NCBI RefSeq assembly: GCF_900091585.1
Contig: NZ_FMHT01000003.1
Span: 3,711,501 to 3,775,500 of the forward strand
Source: Micromonospora nigra
GTDB taxonomy: Bacteria; Actinomycetota; Actinomycetes; Mycobacteriales; Micromonosporaceae
Direction: 5' to 3'
DNA: 64,000 nt
Both the position numbers and the translations under genes were made by a program. Within the stretch, counting starts at the first letter, position 1. Every line of letters begins with the position of its first letter. The notes under the pieces were generated by a model, which was not told the DNA's origin, made no database searches, and worked only from the letters and a program-made list of their open reading frames with translations. Positions 1 through 7,929 of the stretch are shown one piece after another.

Positions 1-167
1 CTCGTTTCCGTGCTGTCGCCCTGCGGGCTGACGAGGTCTTGTCATGTCGTCCGCCGCCGTGTCGACCTGCCGGCGTGACTTGATTGGAGCATGGTCCAGA
101 TCCCCGATTGAGGCATGTCCGCCGGTTGGTTCCCCTCTTGCCGCCATGACCTGGGAGTTCAGCAAAG

Positions 168-1235
168 GTGATCGTTCTTGGTGTCGACCCCCACAAGGAC
201 CTGCTGGTCGTTGTCGCGGTGGACAGCAACGGCCGTCAGCTCGACGTGACGTCCGCTCCGGCCCGGCCACGCGGGGTGAAGTCCCTGTTGCGCTGGGCTC
301 GGCAGTACGGCGAACGGCTGTGGGCCGTCGAGGACGTCCGGCATGTCGCCGGCGGCCTGATGCGGGGTCTGCTCGCGGCCGGTGAGCCGGCGGTGTGGGT
401 GCCGACGCAGTTGACTGCCCGCTACCGGCGGGTGGGTCGGGGTCAGGGCAAGAGCGACCCTATCGACGCTCTCGCCGTCGCCCGCGCCGCGCTGCGTGAG
501 GACCTGCCGCCGGCCAGGCCGGAGGACGAGTCGCGCGTGGTGAAGATGCTGCTCGACCACCGCGAGGACCTCGTGGGTGAGATGGTGCGCATGTGCTCGC
601 GGCTGCGGTGGCTGCTGCATGACCTGGACCCGGACTTCGCCGAGACGATTCCGGCTCGCAAGCTGCACAAGCGCCGCTGGGTGACGCATGTGCGCGACTA
701 CCTCGCCGCGCAGGCGGGGAGTGTGGGTCTGTCCATCGCTGCGGAACTGCTTGACCGGGTCGAGGAGTTGGCCCGGCGAGCTGATCAGCTCGAACGTGAA
801 CTGCACGAGTTGATGAAGGTCCAGGCGCCGCAGTTGCTGGCGCTGCCCGGGTGTGGGCCGCTGTCCGCCGCCAGGATCGTGGCGGAGACCGGTGACGTGC
901 GCCGGTTCCACTCCAGCGCCGCGTTCGCCATGCACACCGGCACCGCACCGATTCCGGCATCGTCCGGGGCGACACATCGGCATCGGCTCAACCGGGGCGG
1001 CAACCGGCGTCTCAACGCCGCCGTGCACCGCATCGCGATCACCCAGGCCCGCGTCGACGACCGGGCCCGCCGCTACCTGGACAACCGCAAAGCGATGGGC
1101 AACAGCCGCACCGAGGCGATCCGCGCTCTCAAACGCCACCTCGCCCGACACGTCTACGGACTCCTGATCACCGCCAAGCGGCTGTCCGGCGAAGTCGCCG
1201 TCCCGGGGCAGGACGGCCTGCCAGCCGTGCCCTGA
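168..1235 (+). CDS. IS110-family transposase
   Basis: A 355-aa IS110-type DEDD transposase starting at GTG. The N-terminal RuvC-like domain shows GVDPHK (D7), the VED motif (E55) and SDPIDA (D97, D100), the expected acidic set. The C-terminal IS116/IS110/IS902 domain has a GCGPLSA helix-hairpin-helix near 227-233 and PASSG near 263-267, where the conserved serine of the family lies. The length is normal and the frame is open, so it may be active. IS110 elements usually lack clear terminal repeats, and I see no boundaries. It sits just upstream of a degraded integrative element. Confidence 0.93.
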   Translation: MIVLGVDPHKDLLVVVAVDSNGRQLDVTSAPARPRGVKSLLRWARQYGERLWAVEDVRHVAGGLMRGLLAAGEPAVWVPTQLTARYRRVGRGQGKSDPIDALAVARAALREDLPPARPEDESRVVKMLLDHREDLVGEMVRMCSRLRWLLHDLDPDFAETIPARKLHKRRWVTHVRDYLAAQAGSVGLSIAAELLDRVEELARRADQLERELHELMKVQAPQLLALPGCGPLSAARIVAETGDVRRFHSSAAFAMHTGTAPIPASSGATHRHRLNRGGNRRLNAAVHRIAITQARVDDRARRYLDNRKAMGNSRTEAIRALKRHLARHVYGLLITAKRLSGEVAVPGQDGLPAVP

Positions 1236-1256
1236 ACGCCCGTGTCGGCGTCAGCG

Positions 1257-1799
1257 CTATCCGCGGCGCCGCGGGCCCCACCAGGACAGGATCGGAGGAA
1301 GATCCCGCAGCAGGTTCTTGGGAGCCTTTGGCATCGGGGACTCGCCATCGTCGCCGTCCCACCGTCGGCCGTACTGGTCGGGAAGGTTGCCCCAGCCCCA
1401 GTACGGCGTCGGCTCCGTCGGGACGAACCCGAGCTGATCCAGCGGATCGACCCGCTGCTCATCGACCGTGCACAGATGCGCCCAGTCATCACCCATGTCG
1501 AAGACGTAAGCGAACTGCTCACCCGGGGTGAGCCGACTCAGCTTGGTCTTGTCACTGTCGACCGCACCATCCGGAGGCTCGTCCCAAACCCGGAACGAGC
1601 AGACCGGTGTCTCGTCGGCGAGGGTGAACAGCCGTAAGTGGGCCAAGTCCCATCGGGCGAAAGCGTCGTCGATCGCCGCCCCGAGCTGCTCGAATATGTG
1701 CGTCCGCGCTGCGGCGAAGATCCGCCCCGGGCGAGGCCAGAAGTCTTCGCCACGGCCGGACACCAACTCAACCCGGATCGACAACCACGTCCGCGCCAC
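1257..1799 (-). CDS. plasmid pRiA4b ORF-3-like protein
   Basis: A 180-aa protein resembling the pRiA4b ORF-3 family (PF07929). It has the family's run of aromatic and acidic blocks: LRLFTLADE, the SRLTPGEQFAYVFDMGDDW segment and a C-terminal PYWGWGNLPDQYG. The GTG start is preferred because GGAGG lies just upstream; a longer frame reading to 2114 overlaps the opposite-strand methyltransferase remnant and its extra residues look non-coding. The family is common in mobile elements of actinomycetes; its biochemical role is not established here. It converges on the IS110 gene, with only 21 bp between the two stops. Confidence 0.72.
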   Translation of the reverse strand: MARTWLSIRVELVSGRGEDFWPRPGRIFAAARTHIFEQLGAAIDDAFARWDLAHLRLFTLADETPVCSFRVWDEPPDGAVDSDKTKLSRLTPGEQFAYVFDMGDDWAHLCTVDEQRVDPLDQLGFVPTEPTPYWGWGNLPDQYGRRWDGDDGESPMPKAPKNLLRDLPPILSWWGPRRRG

Positions 1800-1897
1800 C
1801 GCACCGCCTCCGTCACCACCTGCGCAAACGACGCTACCGGCAGCACTACCCTCCGAGTCCGTCGGGGTGGCCAGGAACGGAAGCTTGACATTGGAGC

Positions 1898-2150
1898 GAC
1901 AGGACATCAGCAACGCCGGAAAGCGGGCCGGCATCACCGGCGAACACTCCAGCGTCTGGAACCACGTCGCCACCGCCGTTCGCATACTTCGACCCCGGCT
2001 GCTGTTCGTGGAGAACGTCGCCGCCCTCCTGCGGCGAGGGCTCGACGTCGTCCACCGTGATCTGGCCACGATCGGGTACGACACGAGCTGGCTATGCCTA
2101 CGCGCATCCGACATCGGCGCAGCCCACCGCAGAGACCGGCTGTTCCTGCT
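1898..2150 (+). pseudogene. cytosine-C5 DNA methyltransferase, central fragment
   Basis: An open frame carrying the middle of a Dcm-type cytosine-C5 methyltransferase: QDISNAGKRAGI follows where PCQ should be, then SVWNHVATAVRILRPRLLFV, ENVAALLRRGLD and GAAHRRDRLFLL (the ENV and RxR regions of the family). The sequence before QD reads ER instead of PC, so the catalytic cysteine and everything 5' of it are lost. The frame is cut at 2150 by a transposon end (TTATCTGGACAG). The remaining part resumes after 6254. No start codon or RBS serves this piece. Confidence 0.82.
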
Positions 2151-2162
2151 TTATCTGGACAG
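2151..2162 (+). repeat. left terminal inverted repeat of Tn554-like element
   Basis: TTATCTGGACAG, an exact reverse complement of bases 6243-6254. It interrupts the coding frame directly after the RLFLL codons of the cytosine methyltransferase. Just inside it is a short direct repeat, ACAGTGG-CG-ACAGTGG, a possible recombinase-binding site. Confidence 0.75.
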
Positions 2163-2240
2163 ACAGTGGCGACAGTGGTGCAGATCACAGCAGCGCTGGC
2201 TCGTCGCCTGCATTGCGGTCCGACTGGGCTGTCGGCCTGG

Positions 2241-2939
2241 TCAGGGCTGGCGGACTGCGATGAGGATTGCCCCTGGAGCGTCAGTGTCGGGGCCGATCAG
2301 CAGTTGGGCCTTGATGGTGAATCCGGTGTCGCGTAGCCATGCTGCGACTCGGTCGGGCTGGCGACGGTGAACGTAGACATTCATGGGGTGGCCGCCGTAG
2401 CCCTGTGTCTTGAGCCTCGACTCGTCGCCCACGTGGAAGCCGAGTAGCAGCGGTCCGCCCGGACGCAGCACCCGGTGGAAGTGGCCCAAAACCGAAGGGA
2501 CGGCGTCATCGGGTATGTGGATCAATGACCAGAAGGCGAGCAGGGCGGCAATCGAGGCGTCGGCGAGTTGCAGATCGGTCATCGAGCCCACTTCGAATCG
2601 CAGATCGGGGTGGTCGCGCCGAGCCAGGTCGATCATCGCGGGTGATAGGTCGATGCCGAAGGCGTCGACGCCCAGTTCGTGCAGGTGGGCGGTGACGTGT
2701 CCCGGCCCGCAGCCCACGTCTGCCACCGGCCCGTCGCCGGCGGCGTGGACCAGCTCAGCGAATAACGCCAGACTTGCACGAAGGTATGGCTCCGTGGCGA
2801 GAGCGTCGCGTACGAAGTTGGCGTAGCTGTCGGCGACTGTGTCGTAGGAGGTCCGGGCGTCTACCAACCAGTCGTCTGTGTTCCTGCTGGGTGACCCGGG
2901 CGCGTTGCGGTCTTCCAGCGGTGACTCGGTTCGCGTCAT
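2241..2939 (-). CDS. class I SAM-dependent methyltransferase (transposon passenger)
   Basis: A 232-aa class I methyltransferase. Motif I is VADVGCGPGHVTAHL, followed by an acidic strand end in FGIDLSPAMIDLARRDHPD, a motif-IV-like LLAFWSLIHI and the LRPGGPLLLGF post-motif. The ATG start is chosen because AGGAGG lies just upstream; a longer reading starts inside the tnpB stop region. The type fits small-molecule methyltransferases of the methyltransferase-11/25 kind; the substrate cannot be told. It is the last gene of the transposon operon, so it is probably cargo (modification or resistance) or an accessory factor. Cytosine methylation is unlikely because no PCQ or ENV motif is present. Confidence 0.83.
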   Translation of the reverse strand: MTRTESPLEDRNAPGSPSRNTDDWLVDARTSYDTVADSYANFVRDALATEPYLRASLALFAELVHAAGDGPVADVGCGPGHVTAHLHELGVDAFGIDLSPAMIDLARRDHPDLRFEVGSMTDLQLADASIAALLAFWSLIHIPDDAVPSVLGHFHRVLRPGGPLLLGFHVGDESRLKTQGYGGHPMNVYVHRRQPDRVAAWLRDTGFTIKAQLLIGPDTDAPGAILIAVRQP

Positions 2940-2983
2940 CGGTCGATTCCTCCTGGTTGGGCTGTTAAGGACGGTAAACTCGC

Positions 2984-5059
2984 TCACGGGTGAAACGTGT
3001 TGAGTTCCTGCAGCAGGCTGCGGATGCGACCCGCGATGCAGCGGTGTCGTTCGATCTCTCGGGCCCAGCCACGTTCGGTGGCGTCGGCGATGAGTTGCTC
3101 TTCGGTGTGCAGCCGGTCCTCGAGCCGGGGGATGTACTGAGGTGTGGTGACGAACTTAGGGCAGCTCAGGTAGAGGTCACATTCGCACGGCCCTTCCTGG
3201 GGCAGGCGCAGGCAGCGTCCGAGTTCAAGTTCGGTCTTGTAGAAGTTGGTCTGGAGCCAGTCGAGTGCGGTCTGGTCGAGTTGGCCGCGGCGCAGAGTGT
3301 CCGCCAGAGGGCCGGCGATTGCCGCTCCAGGCTGCAGGACGGCCTGGTAGTCGGCCAGCACGACCGGGTCGGAGATCTGCGAGTAGGTCATGGACATGCC
3401 CGCGCTGAGGTGCCCGAGGATCTTCATGATCGTCTGGGTGCGGGCGCCTTTCTCGGCCAGTTGGGTGCCCAGCGTGTGCCGGAACCGGTGGGCGTGGATG
3501 GCGGGCTTGCCTTCGGCATTGAGGATGCCGAGTTCGTCGCAGATGCGTCCGAGCGGCACCGCGAACAGGTATTCGACATCGGCGAGCCGACCGTTGTTGA
3601 GGAACAGGTAGCGCACGTTCTTGTCGGTGTCTCTGTCGTAGATGCCGCGGTCCTGGTGCCCGAGGCGCAGTTCATGGACACGGCGGATCGCTTCGGCGGC
3701 TTCGGGGTGGATCGGCACGGTGCGTTCTTTGAGCGATTTGCCGGCGGCGAGCCGCAGCCGCGAGGTGCCGTCGGGGTAGGCGTCCAGGCAGTCGAGATGC
3801 AGCCGGCGGATCTCTCCGCGGCGTGCGCCGCTCCACCGGGCGACCAGCAGCGCACACCGTTGCAGCGGGCACTCGACGGCGCGGATCGCGGTCATCAGCG
3901 GTTCAAGTTGGTGAGCCGGGATGAACCGTGGGACGCGCTGGACCGCCCGGGGAACGTCCATTCGGGTCAGTACCGGGCGAGCGGGCATGTCGGTCCATTC
4001 GGCATGGGCTCCGTAGCGGAAGAACACGGTGACTTCGGAGATAATGCTGCGGCGGTAGACGTCGCTGAGCGGCTGCTCGGGGTGCTTGACTTTGCGCTGC
4101 CCGACCAGCCACGTCATGAAGTCCAGCAGGTCGGCGCGAGTCAGTTCGGCCAGGTTCTCCACAGCCGGGCGTTGCTTGGCCAGCCAGATGCCCAAGCGTC
4201 GCATCGCGGCCCGGGTCGAGCTCATAGAGTCGGGCCGCACGATGAGAGCTCGTTCGACCAGGTAGCGGTCCATCACCGCGGCGATTCGCGGCTGCGCGCT
4301 CAGCGGCGGCAATGGTTTACGGTCCAGGCGCTGTGGCAGCCGGTCGGTGATCCCGGCGTGGAACAACGCGATCCCGGTGCGGAACACGTTGGTGCCCCAC
4401 GCGTTCTTGATCGTCGTGAGGTGCCGTGGGCTGAGGACCTCGTCGATGCCGGGGACCTGCTCAAGGGTGCGGATCGTCGCCCTCAATTCCTCGACATCGT
4501 CGGCGGTGACCGCGTGCAGGTCCGGATCGCCGCGGTGCAGCACCAATCGCATCACGGTCCAGGACACCCGGAACGTGCTGCTGTCGGGGTTGTGTCCCAG
4601 CGCGGTCACCCGCTCGCGCAGCTGGTCGACCTGGGCGGTCAGTGGCAGGCCAAGCTGGTCGGCGATCGGCCACGGCTTGATCACACCGATGCCGAGCAGC
4701 CAGCCCCAGTCCAGCCGCAGCCGGCCGGTCAGGGCCAGGTAGATCAGGTAGTCGCGGGCGTTGTAGTTGATCCAGCCGGCGGTGACGTCGAAGTCATCCC
4801 CGGGGCCGCGACGCCGGGTCTGGGTGTCCTTGTTGCGCCACCCCAGCCGCTGACGCAGCGGCTGGTCGAACCAGCTATCAAGCTCGGGGAACTGGCGCAG
4901 GAAGCGAGCATGTCGACGATGCAGCCGGATCTTGCGATCCTGGCTGTAGATGCCGCTGTGCTCGACGAACGACGTGTACTCCTCGGCCGGACAATGTCGT
5001 GGACCACCGACCACGGTCGGTGGCGGTGATGCCGGCAGGCGCAGAACGACTCCGCTCAC
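2984..5059 (-). CDS. tnpB: TnpB-like tyrosine recombinase
   Basis: A 691-aa tyrosine recombinase. The catalytic domain lies in the second half: GARRGEIRRL (Arg near 411-415), HAHRFRHTLGTQLAEKG (H-x-x-R near 521-530), LGH, and the nucleophile in MTYSQISD near 558. A C-terminal tail rich in Cys (CECDLYLSC, later RHRC) may bind metal, as in the large Tn554-type recombinases. The GTG start overlaps the stop of the upstream recombinase by four bases (GTGA), indicating translational coupling. The open frame on the opposite strand across this gene is a high-GC shadow. Confidence 0.88.
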   Translation of the reverse strand: MSGVVLRLPASPPPTVVGGPRHCPAEEYTSFVEHSGIYSQDRKIRLHRRHARFLRQFPELDSWFDQPLRQRLGWRNKDTQTRRRGPGDDFDVTAGWINYNARDYLIYLALTGRLRLDWGWLLGIGVIKPWPIADQLGLPLTAQVDQLRERVTALGHNPDSSTFRVSWTVMRLVLHRGDPDLHAVTADDVEELRATIRTLEQVPGIDEVLSPRHLTTIKNAWGTNVFRTGIALFHAGITDRLPQRLDRKPLPPLSAQPRIAAVMDRYLVERALIVRPDSMSSTRAAMRRLGIWLAKQRPAVENLAELTRADLLDFMTWLVGQRKVKHPEQPLSDVYRRSIISEVTVFFRYGAHAEWTDMPARPVLTRMDVPRAVQRVPRFIPAHQLEPLMTAIRAVECPLQRCALLVARWSGARRGEIRRLHLDCLDAYPDGTSRLRLAAGKSLKERTVPIHPEAAEAIRRVHELRLGHQDRGIYDRDTDKNVRYLFLNNGRLADVEYLFAVPLGRICDELGILNAEGKPAIHAHRFRHTLGTQLAEKGARTQTIMKILGHLSAGMSMTYSQISDPVVLADYQAVLQPGAAIAGPLADTLRRGQLDQTALDWLQTNFYKTELELGRCLRLPQEGPCECDLYLSCPKFVTTPQYIPRLEDRLHTEEQLIADATERGWAREIERHRCIAGRIRSLLQELNTFHP

Positions 5060-6198
5060 GGTGTGGTGTTCCCGATCGCGGCACGGTAGTCCTTGACCAC
5101 ATCGGGATCACTGACGCGGGTGTATATCTTCGTCGAGTCGGGGCTGGCGTGCCCGAGCCGGGTCATCAGGGTCAAATCCCGCATTCCGCCTTCGAACATG
5201 CGGGTTGCGTGCGTGTGGCGCAGTGCATGCGGCGTCAGCCAGGCATCGCGGACGCCAGCACGCCCGGCGGCCCGGGCGAACATCCGCACCAGGCCGTCGT
5301 AGCTCAGCGGCTCCCATCGTCGCCGGCCGCGACCGCCGACGAGGAACACATAGCCGGTGTCGGCGTCTGCGGGACGTTCGTGCATGACATAGTCGCTGAC
5401 GGCCGGCAAGGCTCGGCCTTCCAACAGGTCGACGGTCCGGTCCCGGCGGGACTTCTGCCGCACCCCCGCCGGGTGATCGGTCCGGTGGCGTACCACGATT
5501 CGCCGACGTCCGTAGGAGATGTCCTCCAGCCGCAGGCCGAGGACCTCTCCTGGCCGCAGGCCGCCTTCCCACATCATCTCCAGCAACGCACGGTCCCGCC
5601 GGGTGCGCAGCACACCCAGCAAGGCGACGTAGGTGTCGTCGGACATCGGTCGCGGCAGCGACTCCACCGTCTTGATCCGTAACGCCCGACGCACCGGCCG
5701 CTGCGGACGCGACGTCACCAACGGCGCCCGAGGACGGCCCGGAACACGAGCCGCCGCCTGGTCGGAGATCGTCACGATCGGATTGTCGGCACCGCCGTAC
5801 CGTTCGACGCTGATCAGGTACTCGAAGAACGACGACACCGCAGCCAGCACGCGGTTACAGGTCTTGGCCGCCAACAAGCGGCCGTTCCCGGCGGTCAACC
5901 CGAGATCCAGCCGTTGGGCCCCACGGCCCGACGAACGGGTCCGCAACCACTCGATGAAACTCACCGCCAGCGCTGGCCTGAACTCCTCGACCGTCAAGCC
6001 GCGCCCGTGCAGAAACTGGAACAGCTTCTGCAAGTCATGCGCATAGGCACGGACCGTGTTCGGCGAATAGTCACGCACCGTCAACAAGCGGAGGAACCCG
6101 ACCACATCGGCAATGGGCACGCCGGCGTCGTCAACCAACTCCACACCGGGCTGCCCGACCGGGGCATCAACAACTTTTGTCACACGCACGCTGGACAA
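5056..6198 (-). CDS. tnpA: TnpA-like tyrosine recombinase
   Basis: A 380-aa tyrosine recombinase with a SAM-like core-binding N-terminus (FLRLLTVRDYSPNTVRAYAH) and a catalytic domain with GGLRPGEVLGLRLEDI (Arg near 213), a Lys-bearing KSRRDRTVDL strand, HALRHTHATRM (near 325), LGHASPDSTKIYTRVSD (Tyr near 358). The first possible start is TTG at 6198; GTG codons follow at 6189 and 6183, and no strong RBS separates them. Its start lies only 56 bp inside the right transposon end, so the promoter probably overlaps the terminal repeat or the flanking target DNA. Confidence 0.88.
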   Translation of the reverse strand: MSSVRVTKVVDAPVGQPGVELVDDAGVPIADVVGFLRLLTVRDYSPNTVRAYAHDLQKLFQFLHGRGLTVEEFRPALAVSFIEWLRTRSSGRGAQRLDLGLTAGNGRLLAAKTCNRVLAAVSSFFEYLISVERYGGADNPIVTISDQAAARVPGRPRAPLVTSRPQRPVRRALRIKTVESLPRPMSDDTYVALLGVLRTRRDRALLEMMWEGGLRPGEVLGLRLEDISYGRRRIVVRHRTDHPAGVRQKSRRDRTVDLLEGRALPAVSDYVMHERPADADTGYVFLVGGRGRRRWEPLSYDGLVRMFARAAGRAGVRDAWLTPHALRHTHATRMFEGGMRDLTLMTRLGHASPDSTKIYTRVSDPDVVKDYRAAIGNTTP

Positions 6199-6242
6199 CG
6201 TAGGGGTTCAACGAGCCGTCCAGAGAATCAGTGGCACCTCAA

Positions 6243-6254
6243 CTGTCCAGATAA
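6243..6254 (-). repeat. right terminal inverted repeat of Tn554-like element
   Basis: CTGTCCAGATAA, the perfect inverted partner of 2151-2162. A related CTGGAC core recurs inward at 6227-6217 (reverse strand) and 6198-6191, which may be extra recombinase sites. Immediately after it the methyltransferase frame resumes. Confidence 0.75.
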
Positions 6255-6255
6255 G

Positions 6256-7159
6256 AAGGTGGCCACTCCCACCGAACGACTGGCAGGGGGTGCGGACGTT
6301 GCCGACACCCTGCGCCCGTGACGGCAAAGGCCCAGGCCACCGGTACGGGCTGCCGGACCTGGTCGAGCCCACCGGCACCCGCCACGGGCTGCTCCCCACG
6401 CCGACCGCGGTGGCCTACGGGTCGAACACGTCCCCATCAGTCGGGGCGGCCCGCCGGCCGGGCCTGGCCGGCATCGCCACGCGGATGCTGCCGACACCCA
6501 CGGTGGCCGACAGTCGATCCTCGGCGAACGTCACCGCCGCACGCACCACCCCCACCGGACACACCGGCCGGACCCTCACCGACGTGGCTCGGCTGCTGCC
6601 GACACCGAGGGCCAGCGACACCGGCACCCCAGGCCGGCGGGCCGGCACCGGATGGCGACCACCACTGTCGCAGGTGCTGCTACCCACCCCGAGGGCAACC
6701 GACGGCACCAAGGGCTGCCCCGGACAACGCGGATCACATGGTGACCTGACGCTGCCGTCGGCAGCCGTGCGGGTACCGACCCGGACGCTGCCCACCCCCC
6801 GCGCCTGCGACGCGCGGGGACTCGGGCGCCACGGTGACGGTGGCGGGGACCTGCGCACCACCGTGGCCGCGCTGGGCCAGCCCGACGCCGACCGGTGGGG
6901 GATATACGCCGAGGCGGTGGCGCGATGGGAACTGCTGCTCGGCCGACCGGCACCGGAGCCGACCCAACCAGGGCGGCACGGCAGACCGGTCCTGGCACCA
7001 CCATTCGTGGAATGGCTCATGGGCCTGGAAGCCGGCCACGTCACCGACCCGACGCTCGCGTTGCCGCGCACCGGCGCGCTGCGCGTCCTCGGCAACGGCG
7101 TCGTCCCCCACCAGGCAGCCGCCGCCCTGCGGCTGCTGCTGTGCCCGTACAGGTGGTAG
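6256..7159 (+). pseudogene. cytosine-C5 DNA methyltransferase, C-terminal fragment
   Basis: The 3' half of the split methyltransferase. It has the repeated L-L/P-TP-x-A-x-D segments typical of actinophage and integrative-element Dcm proteins: LPTPCARDG, LLPTPTAVAYG, MLPTPTVADS, LLPTPRASDTG, LLPTPRATDG, LPTPRACDARG. It ends with the conserved target-recognition/C-terminal block: WELLLGRPAPEPTQ, PPFVEWLMGLEAGHVTD, LRVLGNGVVPHQAAAAL. The gene has no start of its own. With the catalytic half truncated and the frame split, the enzyme should be dead. Confidence 0.85.
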
Positions 7160-7391
7160 CGGGAAAGGGCCCTGCGGCCTACCGACGTAGCCGACAACGG
7201 CTCCGGCTCAAGCCCAGGTGAGCCCCCGCCAACCTGCCTGAACGCCCACACCACCGGCTCGTTCCGCAGGCGGCACCCCCGATTCAACCGGAGTGCGGTG
7301 CCGCCTGCGGAGTCAACCCTCGTCCGAAACCCAGAACCCAACTACCCCTGCCACAGAAACCACTATCGCCCGCACGTAGGAGTCACCCCCT

Positions 7392-7754
7392 ATGCGACCA
7401 GCACGACGAACCCGCACCCCCGCCGCCACCACAGGCAACGGCGACGCGCCCTCTGCCTGGACCACGGAGCGCATCCTGGCGTTGGGGGCGACCACGGACC
7501 TCACCACCGCCGCCGCCATCCTCGGCATCTCCCGCTCAGTGGCGTACAAGCTGGCCGCCCGCGACGCCTTCCCGGTGCCCCTGTTCCGGGCCGGCGCGCA
7601 CTACCGCGTCCCCACCGCCCCGATCCTGCGGACACTGCACCTCGAATCCCCACCGGTCTCGGCACCCGAGGACACCGACAGGTCGGGCGTCGACCAGGCC
7701 GCCGGGCGTTCAGGCAGCGGCAGGGACACCACGGTCGGCAACCCTCCGCCGTGA
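7392..7754 (+). CDS. excisionase-like helix-turn-helix protein
   Basis: A 120-aa basic protein with a MerR/Xis-type helix-turn-helix at about 37-70 (LTTAAAILGISRSVAYKLAA) followed by the wing FPVPLFRAGAHYRVPT. The C-terminal third is low complexity. Its place directly before a phage-type integrase is the usual xis-int order of actinomycete integrative elements, so a recombination directionality or regulatory role is likely. A 232-bp stretch upstream, after the methyltransferase remnant, shows no gene. Confidence 0.75.
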   Translation: MRPARRTRTPAATTGNGDAPSAWTTERILALGATTDLTTAAAILGISRSVAYKLAARDAFPVPLFRAGAHYRVPTAPILRTLHLESPPVSAPEDTDRSGVDQAAGRSGSGRDTTVGNPPP

Positions 7755-7929
7755 CGCAGCCCGGACAACACGCCCGCACTACGGCACCGGCCGAAGGCCC
7801 CTCCGCGTGCACGGACCCACCTACCGGGCTGGAACCGCGGTGACTTGATCGTGCCCACCGACCACGCGTGGATGTCGATCGACCAAACCGATGCCCCACC
7901 ACCCCACACGAACGGGAGCACCACCACCG

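Larger units (their letters stand above)
2151..6254. mobile_element. Tn554-like transposon with methyltransferase passenger
   Basis: A 4,104-bp insertion inside the cytosine methyltransferase gene. Its ends are the perfect 12-bp inverted repeat TTATCTGGACAG / CTGTCCAGATAA. It holds three minus-strand genes: a 380-aa TnpA-like and a 691-aa TnpB-like tyrosine recombinase, overlapping by GTGA, then a 232-aa SAM methyltransferase. The size pair matches the TnpA/TnpB arrangement of Tn554-family elements; the usual TnpC position is taken by the methyltransferase. Target-gene frames on the two sides differ by one, so a 4,105-bp excision, not 4,104, would restore a continuous frame. The exact crossover is therefore uncertain by a base or two. 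Confidence 0.78.

Noticed and set aside
2241..2939. Passenger methyltransferase as a restriction-type DNA methylase
   Set aside because: It lacks PCQ/ENV or DPPY-type DNA methylase motifs and has small-molecule methyltransferase features.
2990..5029. A 679-codon open frame on the plus strand
   Set aside because: It is antisense to the TnpB-like recombinase, whose catalytic motifs are clear; the plus-strand reading has no recognisable domain.
6285..6820. Repeated LPTP-encoding units as a possible CRISPR array
   Set aside because: Spacing and sequence vary and the units are in one coding frame of a known enzyme type.
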